A stretch of DNA of 64,000 nt from positions 2,327,662-2,391,661 of the forward strand of contig NZ_FOAF01000001.1 in NCBI RefSeq assembly GCF_900109575.1. The letters are read 5' to 3'. This stretch comes from Olivibacter domesticus (GTDB lineage Bacteria; Bacteroidota; Bacteroidia; Sphingobacteriales; Sphingobacteriaceae). The notes below the pieces were generated by a model. It searched no databases. It worked only from the letters and a program-made list of their open reading frames with translations, and had not been told where the DNA came from. Positions 47,652 through 57,198 of this stretch are shown piece after piece. Numbering within the stretch: position 1 is the first letter of the stretch; the number at the start of each line of letters is the position of its first letter. Position numbers and translations under genes: made by a program.

Positions 47652-48680
47652 ATGATAAACCGATTTGAGCTAAAAAGCATAATATCACTTTCCCTTTTTG
47701 TTATGATTGTTCTGCATGCGCATTTAACATTGGCACAGGCTACAGATAAAACTCCCAAAGCAGTGATTGAAAAAATGAGCTCCGAATTGGATGCAATAAT
47801 AAGTACAGATGCCGAAGTAGAAACCATTGCCAGTGGTTTTGAATGGGTTGAAGGACCGGTATGGGTAGAAAGTCAAAAAATGCTACTATTTTCTGATATT
47901 TTTAAAAACCGTATTTACAAATGGACGGCAGCAAAAGGCAAAGAACTTTATCTTGAGCCTTCGGGCTACTCCCAAAAGGCTCCCAGAGGAGGGGAAATAG
48001 GGTCAAACGGACTTGCGGTTAATAGCAAAGGCCAATTAGTCCTTTGCCAGCACGGAGATAGGCAAATTGCTATTATGAATGCCGCATTGGACCACCCGAA
48101 ACCGGTATTTATCACGCTTGCGAATCAGTACGACGGAAAGAAGTTTAACAGCCCGAATGATCTTGCTATCAAAAGTAACGGGGATATTTATTTTACAGAT
48201 CCTCCGTACGGACTAGAAAAAGGAGTTGAAGATCCTGCAAAAGAATTGCCTTATCAAGGCGTTTATAAAATATCGAAAGAGGGAACGGTTACCCTGCTGA
48301 TAGATAGCCTCACAAGGCCAAATGGCATTGCATTTTTTCCCGGAGAAAAAAGCCTACTGATTGCTAATTCTGATGCGAAAAAACCTTATTGGTATATCTA
48401 TGATCTCGACAAAAAAAGAGGTCTTATCAACGGAAGGATATTTTTCGATGGCAGCAGGGCCTTTCAAAAGGAGAACAGAAGTCCGGATGGCATTAAAATC
48501 GACAGAAAGGGCCGTGTTTTTGCTCCAGGACCTGGAGGCATTTGGATCTACAATGAAAAAGGAATGGTTCTGGGTAGAATAAAAATAAATGTTATAACCT
48601 CTAACTGTGCGTTTTCGGCAGATTATAAAACATTATTCATTACTGCAGATAGTTACGTGTTAAAAGTTGATCTGAAATAA
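47652..48680 (+). CDS. Secreted SMP-30/gluconolactonase-family lactonase
   Basis: This 342-residue protein has a signal peptide (to about L-T-L-A-Q) and a six-bladed SMP-30/LRE propeller: E-W-V-E-G-P-V-W near residue 67, F-S-D-I-F-K-N-R-I-Y-K-W, N-S-P-N-D-L-A-I-K, Y-F-T-D-P-P-Y-G, and R-P-N-G-I-A-F. The family opens sugar lactones. Since galactonate genes follow directly (36-base gap), it probably converts galactono-lactone to galactonate in the periplasm; that substrate is inferred. Confidence 0.88.
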   Translation: MINRFELKSIISLSLFVMIVLHAHLTLAQATDKTPKAVIEKMSSELDAIISTDAEVETIASGFEWVEGPVWVESQKMLLFSDIFKNRIYKWTAAKGKELYLEPSGYSQKAPRGGEIGSNGLAVNSKGQLVLCQHGDRQIAIMNAALDHPKPVFITLANQYDGKKFNSPNDLAIKSNGDIYFTDPPYGLEKGVEDPAKELPYQGVYKISKEGTVTLLIDSLTRPNGIAFFPGEKSLLIANSDAKKPYWYIYDLDKKRGLINGRIFFDGSRAFQKENRSPDGIKIDRKGRVFAPGPGGIWIYNEKGMVLGRIKINVITSNCAFSADYKTLFITADSYVLKVDLK

Positions 48681-48716
48681 AAGGAACACTTTAATTAAAA
48701 TTTAAATGACGATCCC

Positions 48717-49340
48717 ATGCCTGTATTAGCTCAAATAGTAGAAAACAAAATAATTGCCATTATTAGGGGTGCCAATCCAACCGATGTTATACATATCGTA
48801 GAAGCATTGTATGAGGGAGGTATACGCCTATTGGAAATCACCATGAACTCAGCCGAACCACTGGTCGTAATAGAGCAGGTGGCCGATAAGCTGGGAGATA
48901 AAATGGTTATCGGAGCCGGAACTGTATTGGATGCCAATATGGCCCGGGATGCCGTTCGAGCAGGCGCCAGATTTATCCTTTCTCCGATATTGGATGAAGA
49001 AGTTATTAACGCGACAAAAAGTCTTGGTATAGTGAGTATACCAGGAGCCTATACCGCAACTGAGATTTATAAAGCCCATAAGGCAGGAGCTGATATCATC
49101 AAAGTTTTTCCGGCAACCTCTCCAAGCTATTTAAAAGATATTGCGGGTCCCTTACCGCAAATTCCTTTGCTGCCAACCGGCGGCATTACGCTAGATAATG
49201 TACGAGACTATAAAAGAGCTGGAGCCATTGGGTTTGGTATTGGAAGTTCCCTCGTAGATACCAAACAGGAAATAACCGCACAATACCTTTCAAAGCTCAG
49301 AGATACCGCTCAAAAATTTGTGCACGCCATTAACCTATAA
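48717..49340 (+). CDS. dgoA: KDPG/KDPGal aldolase (2-dehydro-3-deoxy-6-phosphogalactonate aldolase)
   Basis: The enzyme cleaves the phosphorylated 2-keto-3-deoxy sugar acid to pyruvate and glyceraldehyde 3-phosphate. The 207-residue protein shows the class I aldolase layout: E near residue 41 in L-L-E-I-T-M-N-S, G-A-G-T-V-L-D near 62, and the Schiff-base lysine in A-D-I-I-K-V-F-P-A near residue 131. Family members act on gluconate- or galactonate-derived substrates; its place between the lactonase-like gene and dgoD points to galactonate. Confidence 0.9.
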   Translation: MPVLAQIVENKIIAIIRGANPTDVIHIVEALYEGGIRLLEITMNSAEPLVVIEQVADKLGDKMVIGAGTVLDANMARDAVRAGARFILSPILDEEVINATKSLGIVSIPGAYTATEIYKAHKAGADIIKVFPATSPSYLKDIAGPLPQIPLLPTGGITLDNVRDYKRAGAIGFGIGSSLVDTKQEITAQYLSKLRDTAQKFVHAINL

Positions 49341-49559
49341 AGCCGTCGAACTAATCTACCAGCTAATGGGTTATGGTCGCATTAAAAAGGCTAAACAACA
49401 TAAAACGAATAAACTAAAGAAATGAAACCATCATGATTTGCCAATCACACAGTGAAATGAATAAATCATGATAGCTTCATCACCTTAAAAAATCAAACTT
49501 AGCGAAGCGATCTCATTGATACCGCTATAAATAAACAATATATCAATAATTATATACGG
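49341..49559. other. Leader of dgoD with repeated ATCATGAT boxes
   Basis: This 219-base gap is long for an operon. It carries ATCATGATT (49430-49438) and its inverse AATCATGAT (49464-49472), each containing the palindrome ATCATGAT, 34 bases apart. They could be operator half-sites or the arms of a long hairpin. Confidence 0.35.
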
Positions 49560-50708
49560 ATGAAAATTATAAGCTACGAACTATTTCAGGTACCGCCGCG
49601 ATGGTTGTTTTTAAAAGTAGAGACAGACGAAGGGATTGTTGGCTGGGGAGAACCCGTTATTGAAGGAAAAGCCGCTACTGTAAAAGCTGCGGTAGATGAA
49701 ATGATGGAATATCTAATCGGTAAAGATCCGATGAATATTGAAGACCATTGGAATGTGCTCTATCGGGCAGGATTCTATCGTGGTGGCCCTATCTTAATGA
49801 GTGCAATAGCAGGGATCGATCAAGCCCTATGGGACATAAAAGGTAAGTTTTATAACGCTCCCATTCATCAGTTATTAGGTGGGAAGGCGCGAGATAATAT
49901 GAAAGTTTATTCCTGGATTGGTGGCGACCGCCCTGCTGAAGTAGGTGTAGCTGCTCGAAAAATGATTGAACAGGGATTTCTGGCAGTAAAAATGAACGCT
50001 ACCGAAGAGTTGCAATATGTCGATAGCTATAATAAGATAGATGAAGCCATTGCGCGCATTGCTGCCGTAAGGGAAGCTGTTGGTCCAGACGTTGGAATAG
50101 GAATAGATTTTCATGGCCGCGTACATAAACCCATGGCAAAAATTTTGGCTAAAGAACTAGAGCAATACCGACCCATGTTTATTGAAGAACCTGTGCTCCC
50201 TGAAAACAATGAAGATCTAAGGGAGATCGCTAATCATGTTTCTATTCCAATAGCAACCGGCGAAAGGATGTTTTCGAGATGGCAGTTCAAAACCCTTTTG
50301 AAAGAGGGTTACGTTGACATTATTCAACCCGATGTATCGCATGCGGGTGGTATTACCGAATGCAAAAAAATAATCTCAATGGCCGAAGCCTTTGATGTTG
50401 CCGCCGCCCCTCACTGTCCGCTTGGCCCTATATCCCTTGCTGCCTGCCTACAAGTAGATGCCACATGCCACAATGCCTTCATACAAGAGCAAAGTTTAGG
50501 CATACACTACAATGAGGGAAGTGATTTATTAGATTACCTGACAGACAAAACGGTCTTTGAATACGAAAAAGGTTATGTGAATATCCCTGATAAACCCGGA
50601 CTAGGCATTGAAATTAACGAAGATCATGTTAGGAAAATGGCTGCAATTGGACATAATTGGAGAAACCCAGTTTGGAGACATACAGACGGAAGTATAGCCG
50701 AATGGTAA
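49560..50708 (+). CDS. dgoD: D-galactonate dehydratase
   Basis: DgoD removes water from D-galactonate to give 2-dehydro-3-deoxy-galactonate. The 382 residues equal the length of the E. coli enzyme. Enolase-superfamily features: F-L-A-V-K-M-N-A-T lysine segment, metal ligands in [16 protein letters not shown] and A-T-G-E-R-M-F-S-R, then [12 protein letters not shown] and [10 protein letters not shown]. It starts with A-T-G after a 219-base leader and is followed eight bases later by the transporter. Confidence 0.95.
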   Translation: MKIISYELFQVPPRWLFLKVETDEGIVGWGEPVIEGKAATVKAAVDEMMEYLIGKDPMNIEDHWNVLYRAGFYRGGPILMSAIAGIDQALWDIKGKFYNAPIHQLLGGKARDNMKVYSWIGGDRPAEVGVAARKMIEQGFLAVKMNATEELQYVDSYNKIDEAIARIAAVREAVGPDVGIGIDFHGRVHKPMAKILAKELEQYRPMFIEEPVLPENNEDLREIANHVSIPIATGERMFSRWQFKTLLKEGYVDIIQPDVSHAGGITECKKIISMAEAFDVAAAPHCPLGPISLAACLQVDATCHNAFIQEQSLGIHYNEGSDLLDYLTDKTVFEYEKGYVNIPDKPGLGIEINEDHVRKMAAIGHNWRNPVWRHTDGSIAEW

Positions 50709-50715
50709 AATATAA

Positions 50716-52020
50716 ATGATGAATAAAGCGAATCCATCCCTAAAGCCAACAAAAATCCGACATCGGGTTCTCTTCTTAATCTTTATAAACGTCGTTATCA
50801 ATTATATGGACCGTAGTAATCTAGCAGTAGCGGCTTCCGACATTGGTAAAGAATTTAAATTTTCATCTGTGCAGATGGGCTTAATTTTTTCTGCCTTTAG
50901 CTGGACCTATCTCCTATTTCAAATTCCCGGTGGAATACTGGTTAAGCGCTTTAACCCTCGCATATTATATGCAGCGAGCCTTATCACTTGGTCGCTTGCC
51001 ACAATTGTACAGGGCTTTGCCAGAGGATTTGTAACCTTATTTGGATTACGTATGGCCACCGGAGCCTTTGAAGCACCCGCTTTCCCTATTAATAACCGGG
51101 TGGTGAGCAACTGGTTTCCAGCGCAGGAAAGAGCATCGGCAATAGCCGTTTACACTTCCGGACAGTTTTTAGGGCTTGCCTTTTTAATGCCAGTACTATC
51201 CAAAATTCAATTTTACGTAGGATGGAAAGGTTTATTTGTGGTAACCGGATTAATAGGCATCATTTGGGGCCTTATTTGGTATATCTTCTACCGGGATCCC
51301 TTAAAACATCCAAAAGTAAATGAGGGGGAACTTAAGCATATAGAAAGTGGAGGTGGACTATTAGACGTAACGTCGGAAGAGGGTAAAGAATCTAAGAAAA
51401 GCTTTAAGTGGTCTGACCTGAAAGAAGTATTATCGCATAGAAAGCTGTGGGGAATTTACATCGGCCAGTTTGCTGTGAATTCCACGCTATGGTTTTTTCT
51501 TACCTGGTTCCCTAAATATCTGGTCGACTACCGTGGGTTGGATTTTATTCAATCAGGCTATTGGGCTTCGATACCTTATCTTGCGGCTTTTATAGGGGTC
51601 TTGTCGTCCGGTTTTCTTTCAGATTATCTGATTAAAAAAGGTGTTTCTGCAGCTAAAGCGCGAAAACGCCCCATTATCATCGGGCTTTTAGTTTCTGTAT
51701 TTATCTTAGGCGCAAATTATGTTGATACACCGGGATGGGTCATTTTTTTTATGTCTCTATCTTTCTTTGGGGTAGGCTTTGCATCAATCACCTGGATCTT
51801 TGTATCTACCCTGGCACCAAAACACCTTATCGATGTTACCGGAGGAGTTTTTAATTTCATTGGCCAATCCTCCGGGATCGTTGTACCCATCGTTATTGGA
51901 TTGCTGGCCAGTGGGGGCAGCTTCGCTCCTGCCTTGATTTTTATCGCCATCTTAGGACTTCTAGGTGCTTGTTCTTACCTTTTCTTGGTCGGCAATGTTG
52001 AACGTATAAAAGTAAAATGA
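50716..52020 (+). CDS. MFS transporter, probable D-galactonate/sugar-acid:proton symporter
   Basis: This 434-residue protein has twelve membrane helices of the ACS (anion:cation symporter) family: N-Y-M-D-R-S-N-L-A-V-A near residue 33, G-A-F-E-A-P-A-F-P-I-N-N-R near 115 and a central charged loop. The D-R-S-N-L-A motif and the position between dgoD and dgoK suggest DgoT-like galactonate uptake at the inner membrane. Hexuronate transport would be the main alternative. Confidence 0.9.
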   Translation: MMNKANPSLKPTKIRHRVLFLIFINVVINYMDRSNLAVAASDIGKEFKFSSVQMGLIFSAFSWTYLLFQIPGGILVKRFNPRILYAASLITWSLATIVQGFARGFVTLFGLRMATGAFEAPAFPINNRVVSNWFPAQERASAIAVYTSGQFLGLAFLMPVLSKIQFYVGWKGLFVVTGLIGIIWGLIWYIFYRDPLKHPKVNEGELKHIESGGGLLDVTSEEGKESKKSFKWSDLKEVLSHRKLWGIYIGQFAVNSTLWFFLTWFPKYLVDYRGLDFIQSGYWASIPYLAAFIGVLSSGFLSDYLIKKGVSAAKARKRPIIIGLLVSVFILGANYVDTPGWVIFFMSLSFFGVGFASITWIFVSTLAPKHLIDVTGGVFNFIGQSSGIVVPIVIGLLASGGSFAPALIFIAILGLLGACSYLFLVGNVERIKVK

Positions 52021-52047
52021 TCAATGTGTTAAAATTGATAAAATCTG

Positions 52048-53001
52048 ATGGATAAATTTTTAAGCTGCGACTGGGGAACAAGTTCATTTAGATTACGTCT
52101 AATTCGGGCTAAAGACCTGAAAATAATGGCTGAAATAAAAAATGATCAAGGTATTTTTGAGACCTTCAAATCTTGGCAGCAAAGTGAAAACCCTGCTGAT
52201 CGCACGTTATTTTACACCGCTATCATAAAAGATCAACTGAAATTATTGGGTCAAAAGCTCGATATTTCTCTCACAGAGATTCCCATAATACTTTCTGGCA
52301 TGGCCTCTTCTTCTATCGGGCTTGTAGAATTACCTTATAAAGAACTTCCCTTTACTATAGATGGTTCAGATCTGGAAGTAAACTTTTCAAATCATGAGGA
52401 AAACGCTAACCCTCTTATTATTATTTCGGGGGTAAGGACTGAAAATGATATCATCCGGGGTGAAGAAACAAAAATAGTGGGTTGTGCACCATTCTTGCCA
52501 AGAGGTGAAGAGGAACAGTTGTTGATTCTTCCCGGTACACACCCAAAACATATCGTCATAAAGAATCGTCGGGTTACCGACTTTAAAACGTTCATGACCG
52601 GTGAGTTCTTTGATTTACTTTCCACAAAAAGTATATTGTCTGGATCGATAGTAGATGGCGGAGATTTCAACGATCCTGAAAATCGGAAAATCTTTATAAA
52701 AGCCATAAAGGTTAGTCAAACAACAAACTTACTACATACCAGTTTTATGGTTCGGACAAATCAGGTACTTCTCAATATGTCTAAACAGCAGAATTTCTAC
52801 TACCTGAGTGGACTATTAATTGGCGCAGAGTTAAAAGAATTAAAAACACAAACACCGGTTTATCTATTAGGCGGGTCATCACACACTTCTTTATATACCT
52901 TGGCTTGCGAAGTGCTAGGCATTAATATTGCCAAATCGTTGGATGCTGATCAGTCTTTAATTAGAGGGCAACAAATCATTCTTTCTACCTTCAAACTATA
53001 A
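52048..53001 (+). CDS. dgoK: 2-dehydro-3-deoxygalactonokinase
   Basis: DgoK phosphorylates the DgoD product. The 317-residue protein has the family start C-D-W-G-T-S-S-F-R-L-R, a central G-M-A-S-S-S-I-G-L-V-E, I-L-P-G-T-H-P-K-H-I and a C-terminal L-L-G-G-S-S-H-T-S-L-Y-T. It is slightly longer than the E. coli enzyme (292). It closes the operon, with a strong terminator beginning three bases later. Confidence 0.93.
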   Translation: MDKFLSCDWGTSSFRLRLIRAKDLKIMAEIKNDQGIFETFKSWQQSENPADRTLFYTAIIKDQLKLLGQKLDISLTEIPIILSGMASSSIGLVELPYKELPFTIDGSDLEVNFSNHEENANPLIIISGVRTENDIIRGEETKIVGCAPFLPRGEEEQLLILPGTHPKHIVIKNRRVTDFKTFMTGEFFDLLSTKSILSGSIVDGGDFNDPENRKIFIKAIKVSQTTNLLHTSFMVRTNQVLLNMSKQQNFYYLSGLLIGAELKELKTQTPVYLLGGSSHTSLYTLACEVLGINIAKSLDADQSLIRGQQIILSTFKL

Positions 53002-53003
53002 AT

Positions 53004-53035
53004 AAAGAAGCTCTCACATTCGCAAGAGCTTCTTT
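53004..53035 (+). terminator. Terminator of the galactonate operon
   Basis: AAAGAAGCTCT and AGAGCTTCTTT form a perfect 11-bp stem with a 10-base loop directly after the dgoK stop. The stem ends supply A and T runs on both strands, so it may also stop transcripts from the other side. Confidence 0.8.
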
Positions 53036-53069
53036 ACCTAAAAGGTAGGTTGTCTGTAAACTTCATTTA

Positions 53070-53522
53070 CTAATGCAATGCAGCCAGCATTTCACCTTTA
53101 GGGAGTTCCTGTGCTGTGTAGTAGATACTGAGATCCTGATTTGCATTATTCCTTTCTACCTGTAATAGCTCCTTTACTGGTATTACCATAGCAGTATTGG
53201 AACCGGTGGCATTGGCAAAGGCCCATTTTTTCAACGTGTTTCCTTTTTTATCTTTTATAACAATACTTCTACCCGTACCAACACCGTTGCCTTCGCAATG
53301 CTGGTAGTTGATGCGTAACTGATCGCTATCATTTGCCTTACCCAGTTGTAATTTTCTTAAACTCAACGGCTGGTTTACCGACTGCTTTAATATAAGCTTG
53401 TCGTTAAGATATATCTCATAACTGTCTAACCCTCGCTTTGTGGTGAAACTAAATGTAATGAAACATAATGTAACAAGCGTAAATATCTTTATAAACGCCT
53501 GTTTGAATGTTGTGTGTAGCAT
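53070..53522 (-). CDS. Small exported protein of unknown function
   Basis: I use the ATG at 53522 (150 residues), which gives a good signal peptide (residues about 5-28, ending F-S-F-T-T-K); a longer frame to 53618 is unlikely. The mature part has S-Y-E-I-Y-L-N-D-K-L-I-L-K and a Y-Q-H-C-E-G-N-G-V-G-T-G-R-S segment. I do not recognise a named family. It lies 188 bases after the response regulator on the same strand and may be its target, which is only positional inference. Confidence 0.7.
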   Translation of the reverse strand: MLHTTFKQAFIKIFTLVTLCFITFSFTTKRGLDSYEIYLNDKLILKQSVNQPLSLRKLQLGKANDSDQLRINYQHCEGNGVGTGRSIVIKDKKGNTLKKWAFANATGSNTAMVIPVKELLQVERNNANQDLSIYYTAQELPKGEMLAALH

Positions 53523-53710
53523 AAGATGAATTTTTAAGTGAAAAAATAATTCATAAAATCTGACAGCAATAATAAGGGAAAAGGGAATAAGGCAGAAAAA
53601 TAGTAGACCAGCAACCAAAATAATAGACTAACAACCAATTCTTTATATATCACAAGGGGTATTATCGTTAAAAAGAAGATTTGAAAAAACCTGCACTCTG
53701 GAAGATTGGG

Positions 53711-54415
53711 TTATTCACCAGAAATTTTCCGTTCAAATTCCTCTTTATAATTTCTGCCGATTGGAATTTGGTGATCACCAATAATGATACGGTTTTTCTC
53801 AATCCGCCTAATCTTCTCCTTTGCAACAATAAAAGATTTATGAACACGGATAAACTGAGCATCAGGAAAAAGTTGTTGCATGGATTTAACAGAACCTTTT
53901 ATGACGATTTTACGCGTTGTAGCATGAACAATGGCATAGTCCTTCAATCCTTGTATATGGGTTACGTCTGCAAAAAAAAGTTTTATTCTCTGTACACCGC
54001 TTTTAACAAAAATAAATGCTGGTTCATCTTTATCAATTTCAAAATCGGCATTGTCCGCTTTTAATGAGAGAAAATCTTTGATTTTATCGAGCGATACATT
54101 GAAACGCGAAAAGGATATCGGTTTCAATAAAAAATCAATCACTCCCAATTCAAATCCTTCAAATGCATAGTTGCGGAAAGCCGTAGTAAATACTGTGATT
54201 GGAGGATACGGCAATGATCTTAATAAGTCAATCCCGCTCATTTCTGGCATTTCAACATCCAGAAACAGGGCATCAATCGTATTATTTTTTAAAAATTCTT
54301 GTGCATCAAAGGCATTATTAAAACTACCTACGAGGTTAATATATCCTAAGGACTTCATATAACCCGCCAATATATCTCTCGCAAGCGGTTCGTCGTCAAC
54401 AATAGCGCAGTTCAT
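53711..54415 (-). CDS. LytTR-family response regulator
   Basis: This 234-residue regulator has a receiver domain (acidic D-D-E-P-L at residues 6-10, phospho-Asp in L-F-L-D-V-E-M-P-E-M-S-G near residue 54, K in L-L-K-P-I-S-F near 103) and a LytTR DNA-binding domain (about 130-232, with F-I-R-V-H-K-S-F-I-V and I-P-I-G-R-N-Y). It overlaps the sensor gene by four bases, so the two form a two-component system. The SusC/SusD pair lies directly upstream. Confidence 0.95.
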   Translation of the reverse strand: MNCAIVDDEPLARDILAGYMKSLGYINLVGSFNNAFDAQEFLKNNTIDALFLDVEMPEMSGIDLLRSLPYPPITVFTTAFRNYAFEGFELGVIDFLLKPISFSRFNVSLDKIKDFLSLKADNADFEIDKDEPAFIFVKSGVQRIKLFFADVTHIQGLKDYAIVHATTRKIVIKGSVKSMQQLFPDAQFIRVHKSFIVAKEKIRRIEKNRIIIGDHQIPIGRNYKEEFERKISGE

Positions 54416-55452
54416 AGGAGATCTATTTTTAGCAGAACTTTATATTCTGTAGGTTGATTATGAATCTCAAGCACATACTTCCCGGGATACAACAGTTCCA
54501 ATCTTTTCTTTAGATTAAAAAGTCCGATACCACCATTTTGCTCAGTTTGGTAAGAATTGCGCTTATTGTTTTTGATATTTATTTCAAGTGCCTGATCTAT
54601 GCAAATATTGATATGCAGGTATGCATGATGGGCTATCTGGCTAACCCCATGTTTAAAAGCGTTTTCTATCAGTGGGAGTAATAAAAATGGTGGTATCCGG
54701 CAATTACCTGTATCACCCGTAACTGTTAGACATATATCTGCCTGATTTCCTTGCCTTATCTTCTCTAATGCTAAATAGTTACTTAAATATTTAATCTCCC
54801 TCTCCAGCGGCACATAGGCCTCATCACTTTCATATAACATATATTCCATCAGCTCAGAGAGTTTTAATACAACATCGGGAGCATTATCAGCCTTTTTTAA
54901 TGTCAACGCATATAGGTTGTTCAGCGCGTTGAATAAAAAATGTGGATTTACTTGCGACCGGAGGTAATTAACTTCCGCTTGCAGCTTTCCCACCTGTGCT
55001 TCCTGCAATATTTTTTTCTGCTCGTACCAGTCTATACTGAATTTCAGTGCAACAATTAATAATAAATAAAGTGAAGTATGGGTAAAATTATAGATAAGTG
55101 AGGTAGAAAGATGGACATTCCGATTTGGTCCCAATACATATCCAAATAGGTAGTGGTCATAAAGGCTTTGTATCAACAAATAACCAATAATCAGCAGGAA
55201 CACGAGCCCGAAATAGCTACCATACTTTCTTTGCAAAAGATAATGCGGTATCAACCAATGGATATTAAGCCATGCAAGAACTATTAATAACGTGACCCTA
55301 ACCGCTGAACAGACAAAAAAATTCGGCAAACCCGCTTTTTCAATTAGATAGGTACGGTCGTAAAGAAAAATAAGGGTAACAAGCACCCAGTAAGCAAGAT
55401 AGATCCACGGGCGCTTTGCTACTAATCCATTCTTTGTATTTGTACTGACCAT
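54412..55452 (-). CDS. LytS/YehU-family sensor histidine kinase
   Basis: This 346-residue membrane sensor has four membrane helices (about residues 15-135) and a His-kinase region with the phospho-acceptor block S-Q-V-N-P-H-F-L-F-N-A-L-N-N-L near residue 172, followed by P-L-I-E-N-A-F-K-H-G and G-G-I-G-L-F-N-L-K-K-R-L of the ATPase part. No extracytoplasmic sensor domain is evident, so the stimulus may be in or near the membrane. It is 302 bases downstream of susD. Confidence 0.95.
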   Translation of the reverse strand: MVSTNTKNGLVAKRPWIYLAYWVLVTLIFLYDRTYLIEKAGLPNFFVCSAVRVTLLIVLAWLNIHWLIPHYLLQRKYGSYFGLVFLLIIGYLLIQSLYDHYLFGYVLGPNRNVHLSTSLIYNFTHTSLYLLLIVALKFSIDWYEQKKILQEAQVGKLQAEVNYLRSQVNPHFLFNALNNLYALTLKKADNAPDVVLKLSELMEYMLYESDEAYVPLEREIKYLSNYLALEKIRQGNQADICLTVTGDTGNCRIPPFLLLPLIENAFKHGVSQIAHHAYLHINICIDQALEINIKNNKRNSYQTEQNGGIGLFNLKKRLELLYPGKYVLEIHNQPTEYKVLLKIDLL

Positions 55453-55753
55453 AAGTTCTATATTGCAAATAAAGGGCTTATAGGAGTGAGCGCAAATTTA
55501 GTAGAGGAACTGCAAAAATAGTAGACGAAATTTACAAATATAATTTTAAAAGTCCCCCTCCTTTTTCTCCATTGACCTTTTCTCGAAGGCGAAGATTCTA
55601 AATGTACGACGCTGCCATATTTCTAGGTTACCGTTCAACCTTTAAAAAGTAAAAGAACGAGAGGCATCAAGTGTACCAATACTGCGGACAAAACTATGCA
55701 CATGAGTCAGATTAGAACATATCCGCTAAAATAACGGATATGTTCCTTGCAAG
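55453..55753. other. Intergenic region between susD and the sensor kinase
   Basis: This 301-base stretch holds a hairpin close to the susD stop (55715-55745) and probably the sensor kinase promoter, since on the minus strand it is upstream of that gene. No other gene is seen. Confidence 0.5.
55715..55745 (-). terminator. Hairpin after susD, possible terminator
   Basis: GAACATATCCG and CGGATATGTTC form a perfect 11-bp stem with a 9-base loop, nine bases after the susD stop. No T run follows on the minus strand, so it may protect the transcript end rather than terminate. Confidence 0.5.
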
Positions 55754-57193
55754 CTATTCCACGTCAAACCAAAGCTTCGTGAGCAATGTATTACTTCCCT
55801 GCCGGGCAATTGCTTCTCCATAACTTTTTCCATTCAGTGACTGTTCTGTGCCTGGATATAAAAAACGGAGTGGTATTTTTCCTCCCAAAACACCGGCAAC
55901 AGCTGGGGTGAGTTGCGGATAATCCAGCCTACGCCATTCGGCAAAGGCTTCTAGTCCCTGACCGTAGAGCGCTATCCATTTTTGTTCACCTATCGATTTT
56001 TTATATTGTTGCGGATCAAATTGTACCTCTTCTTGCTGAAGGTAAGAAACAATCAATTCATTACTGATATTATACTGTGCCAGTGAAGCACGAATAGCCT
56101 GCTGGTAGAAGTCTGTAGCATCTCCCGTTATAAATCCCCGACTAACTGCTTCAGATAGTCCGAAAAGCACCTCAGCATAACTTAAAATTACGGCAGGCGC
56201 ATGTGGATCTCTAAAATAGGTTCCGGGGCGGGAAGTTCGGGCGAAACCTAAATTACTGGCGTCACTGGAAGTTAAACCATTTGGCACACCTATGTATTGC
56301 TCTGGTGTGGCAGTTTGCGTAGTATCGGCATAAACAGCTAAACGCGGATCGTTCAGGGCTCGTAATTTGTCAATGATGGTTTTGCTGACCCGGTAATCTT
56401 CTCGAGCTTCAAAAGAGGAACTCACAGGATTTCTATAAGGCGCGTCTTCATAGATTAAACGCGCATTTTCTGCATTTGATGTAATGTAACCAGCTCCTTC
56501 AGTCGTAATTTCTGCTAAGGTGCTCTTGGCCAGGTCTGGCAGACGATCAGCGATACGCAAAGCAAAACGCAAGCGTAGCGCGTTGGCAAAATGCTTCCAT
56601 GATGTGATGTCGCCCCCATAAAGGATATCGCCTGCAATACCTTCACTGTCTGTATTCAATAAACCTTGAGCCATTTTGAGGTCATTCAACAAACCTTTAT
56701 AAACTGTTTCCTGTGTATCATAAGCTGGTGTCAGAAATTCATCTATATTTCCCGCCTGCGTATATGGAATTTCACCATAAGCATCTGTAAGGAGTGAAAA
56801 GATCCAAGATTGAAGTACCAAGGCTACCCCTTTATAATTGTCATTTCCCGAATTTTCGGCGAGCGACTGAATAATCTTTAATTGGCTAATGCTTTTTGAA
56901 TACCAGGTGGACCAGCCGTCGGTAAAATCATTATTGGTAAAGATATACCGATCAGGATCCGTATATTGAATTCTGGCCCAATGCTGAACAAACAATAAAC
57001 TGGAAGCTAAATTATTACTCACTCCCCAATAGCTGTCGGCCGTAGTCTTAATCGTACTCGTGAGTAAGTAGGCTGGCTGGGGTGTTTCCGCCTCATTCGG
57101 GTTCTTATTAATCTCGGCGAGATCATCCTTACAGCTGGACAATAGTCCAATTAGAAAAAGGATAAAAATGCTATATGTTATTTTCTCTTTCAT
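55754..57193 (-). CDS. SusD/RagB-family nutrient-binding lipoprotein (SusD-like type 2)
   Basis: I prefer the ATG at 57193; another ATG at 57199 adds two residues and overlaps the susC stop by one base. The roughly 480-residue protein has a lipoprotein signal with S-S-C and then the features of the second SusD type: I-N-K-N-P-N-E near the start, Y-G-E-I-P-Y-T-Q near 145, A-L-R-L-R-F-A-L-R-I-A, and E-K-K-like Q-K-W-I-A-L-Y-G-Q-G-L-E-A-F-A-E-W-R-R (given in part). It works with the SusC protein encoded upstream. Confidence 0.93.
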   Translation of the reverse strand: MKEKITYSIFILFLIGLLSSCKDDLAEINKNPNEAETPQPAYLLTSTIKTTADSYWGVSNNLASSLLFVQHWARIQYTDPDRYIFTNNDFTDGWSTWYSKSISQLKIIQSLAENSGNDNYKGVALVLQSWIFSLLTDAYGEIPYTQAGNIDEFLTPAYDTQETVYKGLLNDLKMAQGLLNTDSEGIAGDILYGGDITSWKHFANALRLRFALRIADRLPDLAKSTLAEITTEGAGYITSNAENARLIYEDAPYRNPVSSSFEAREDYRVSKTIIDKLRALNDPRLAVYADTTQTATPEQYIGVPNGLTSSDASNLGFARTSRPGTYFRDPHAPAVILSYAEVLFGLSEAVSRGFITGDATDFYQQAIRASLAQYNISNELIVSYLQQEEVQFDPQQYKKSIGEQKWIALYGQGLEAFAEWRRLDYPQLTPAVAGVLGGKIPLRFLYPGTEQSLNGKSYGEAIARQGSNTLLTKLWFDVE

Positions 57194-57198
57194 TTCCA

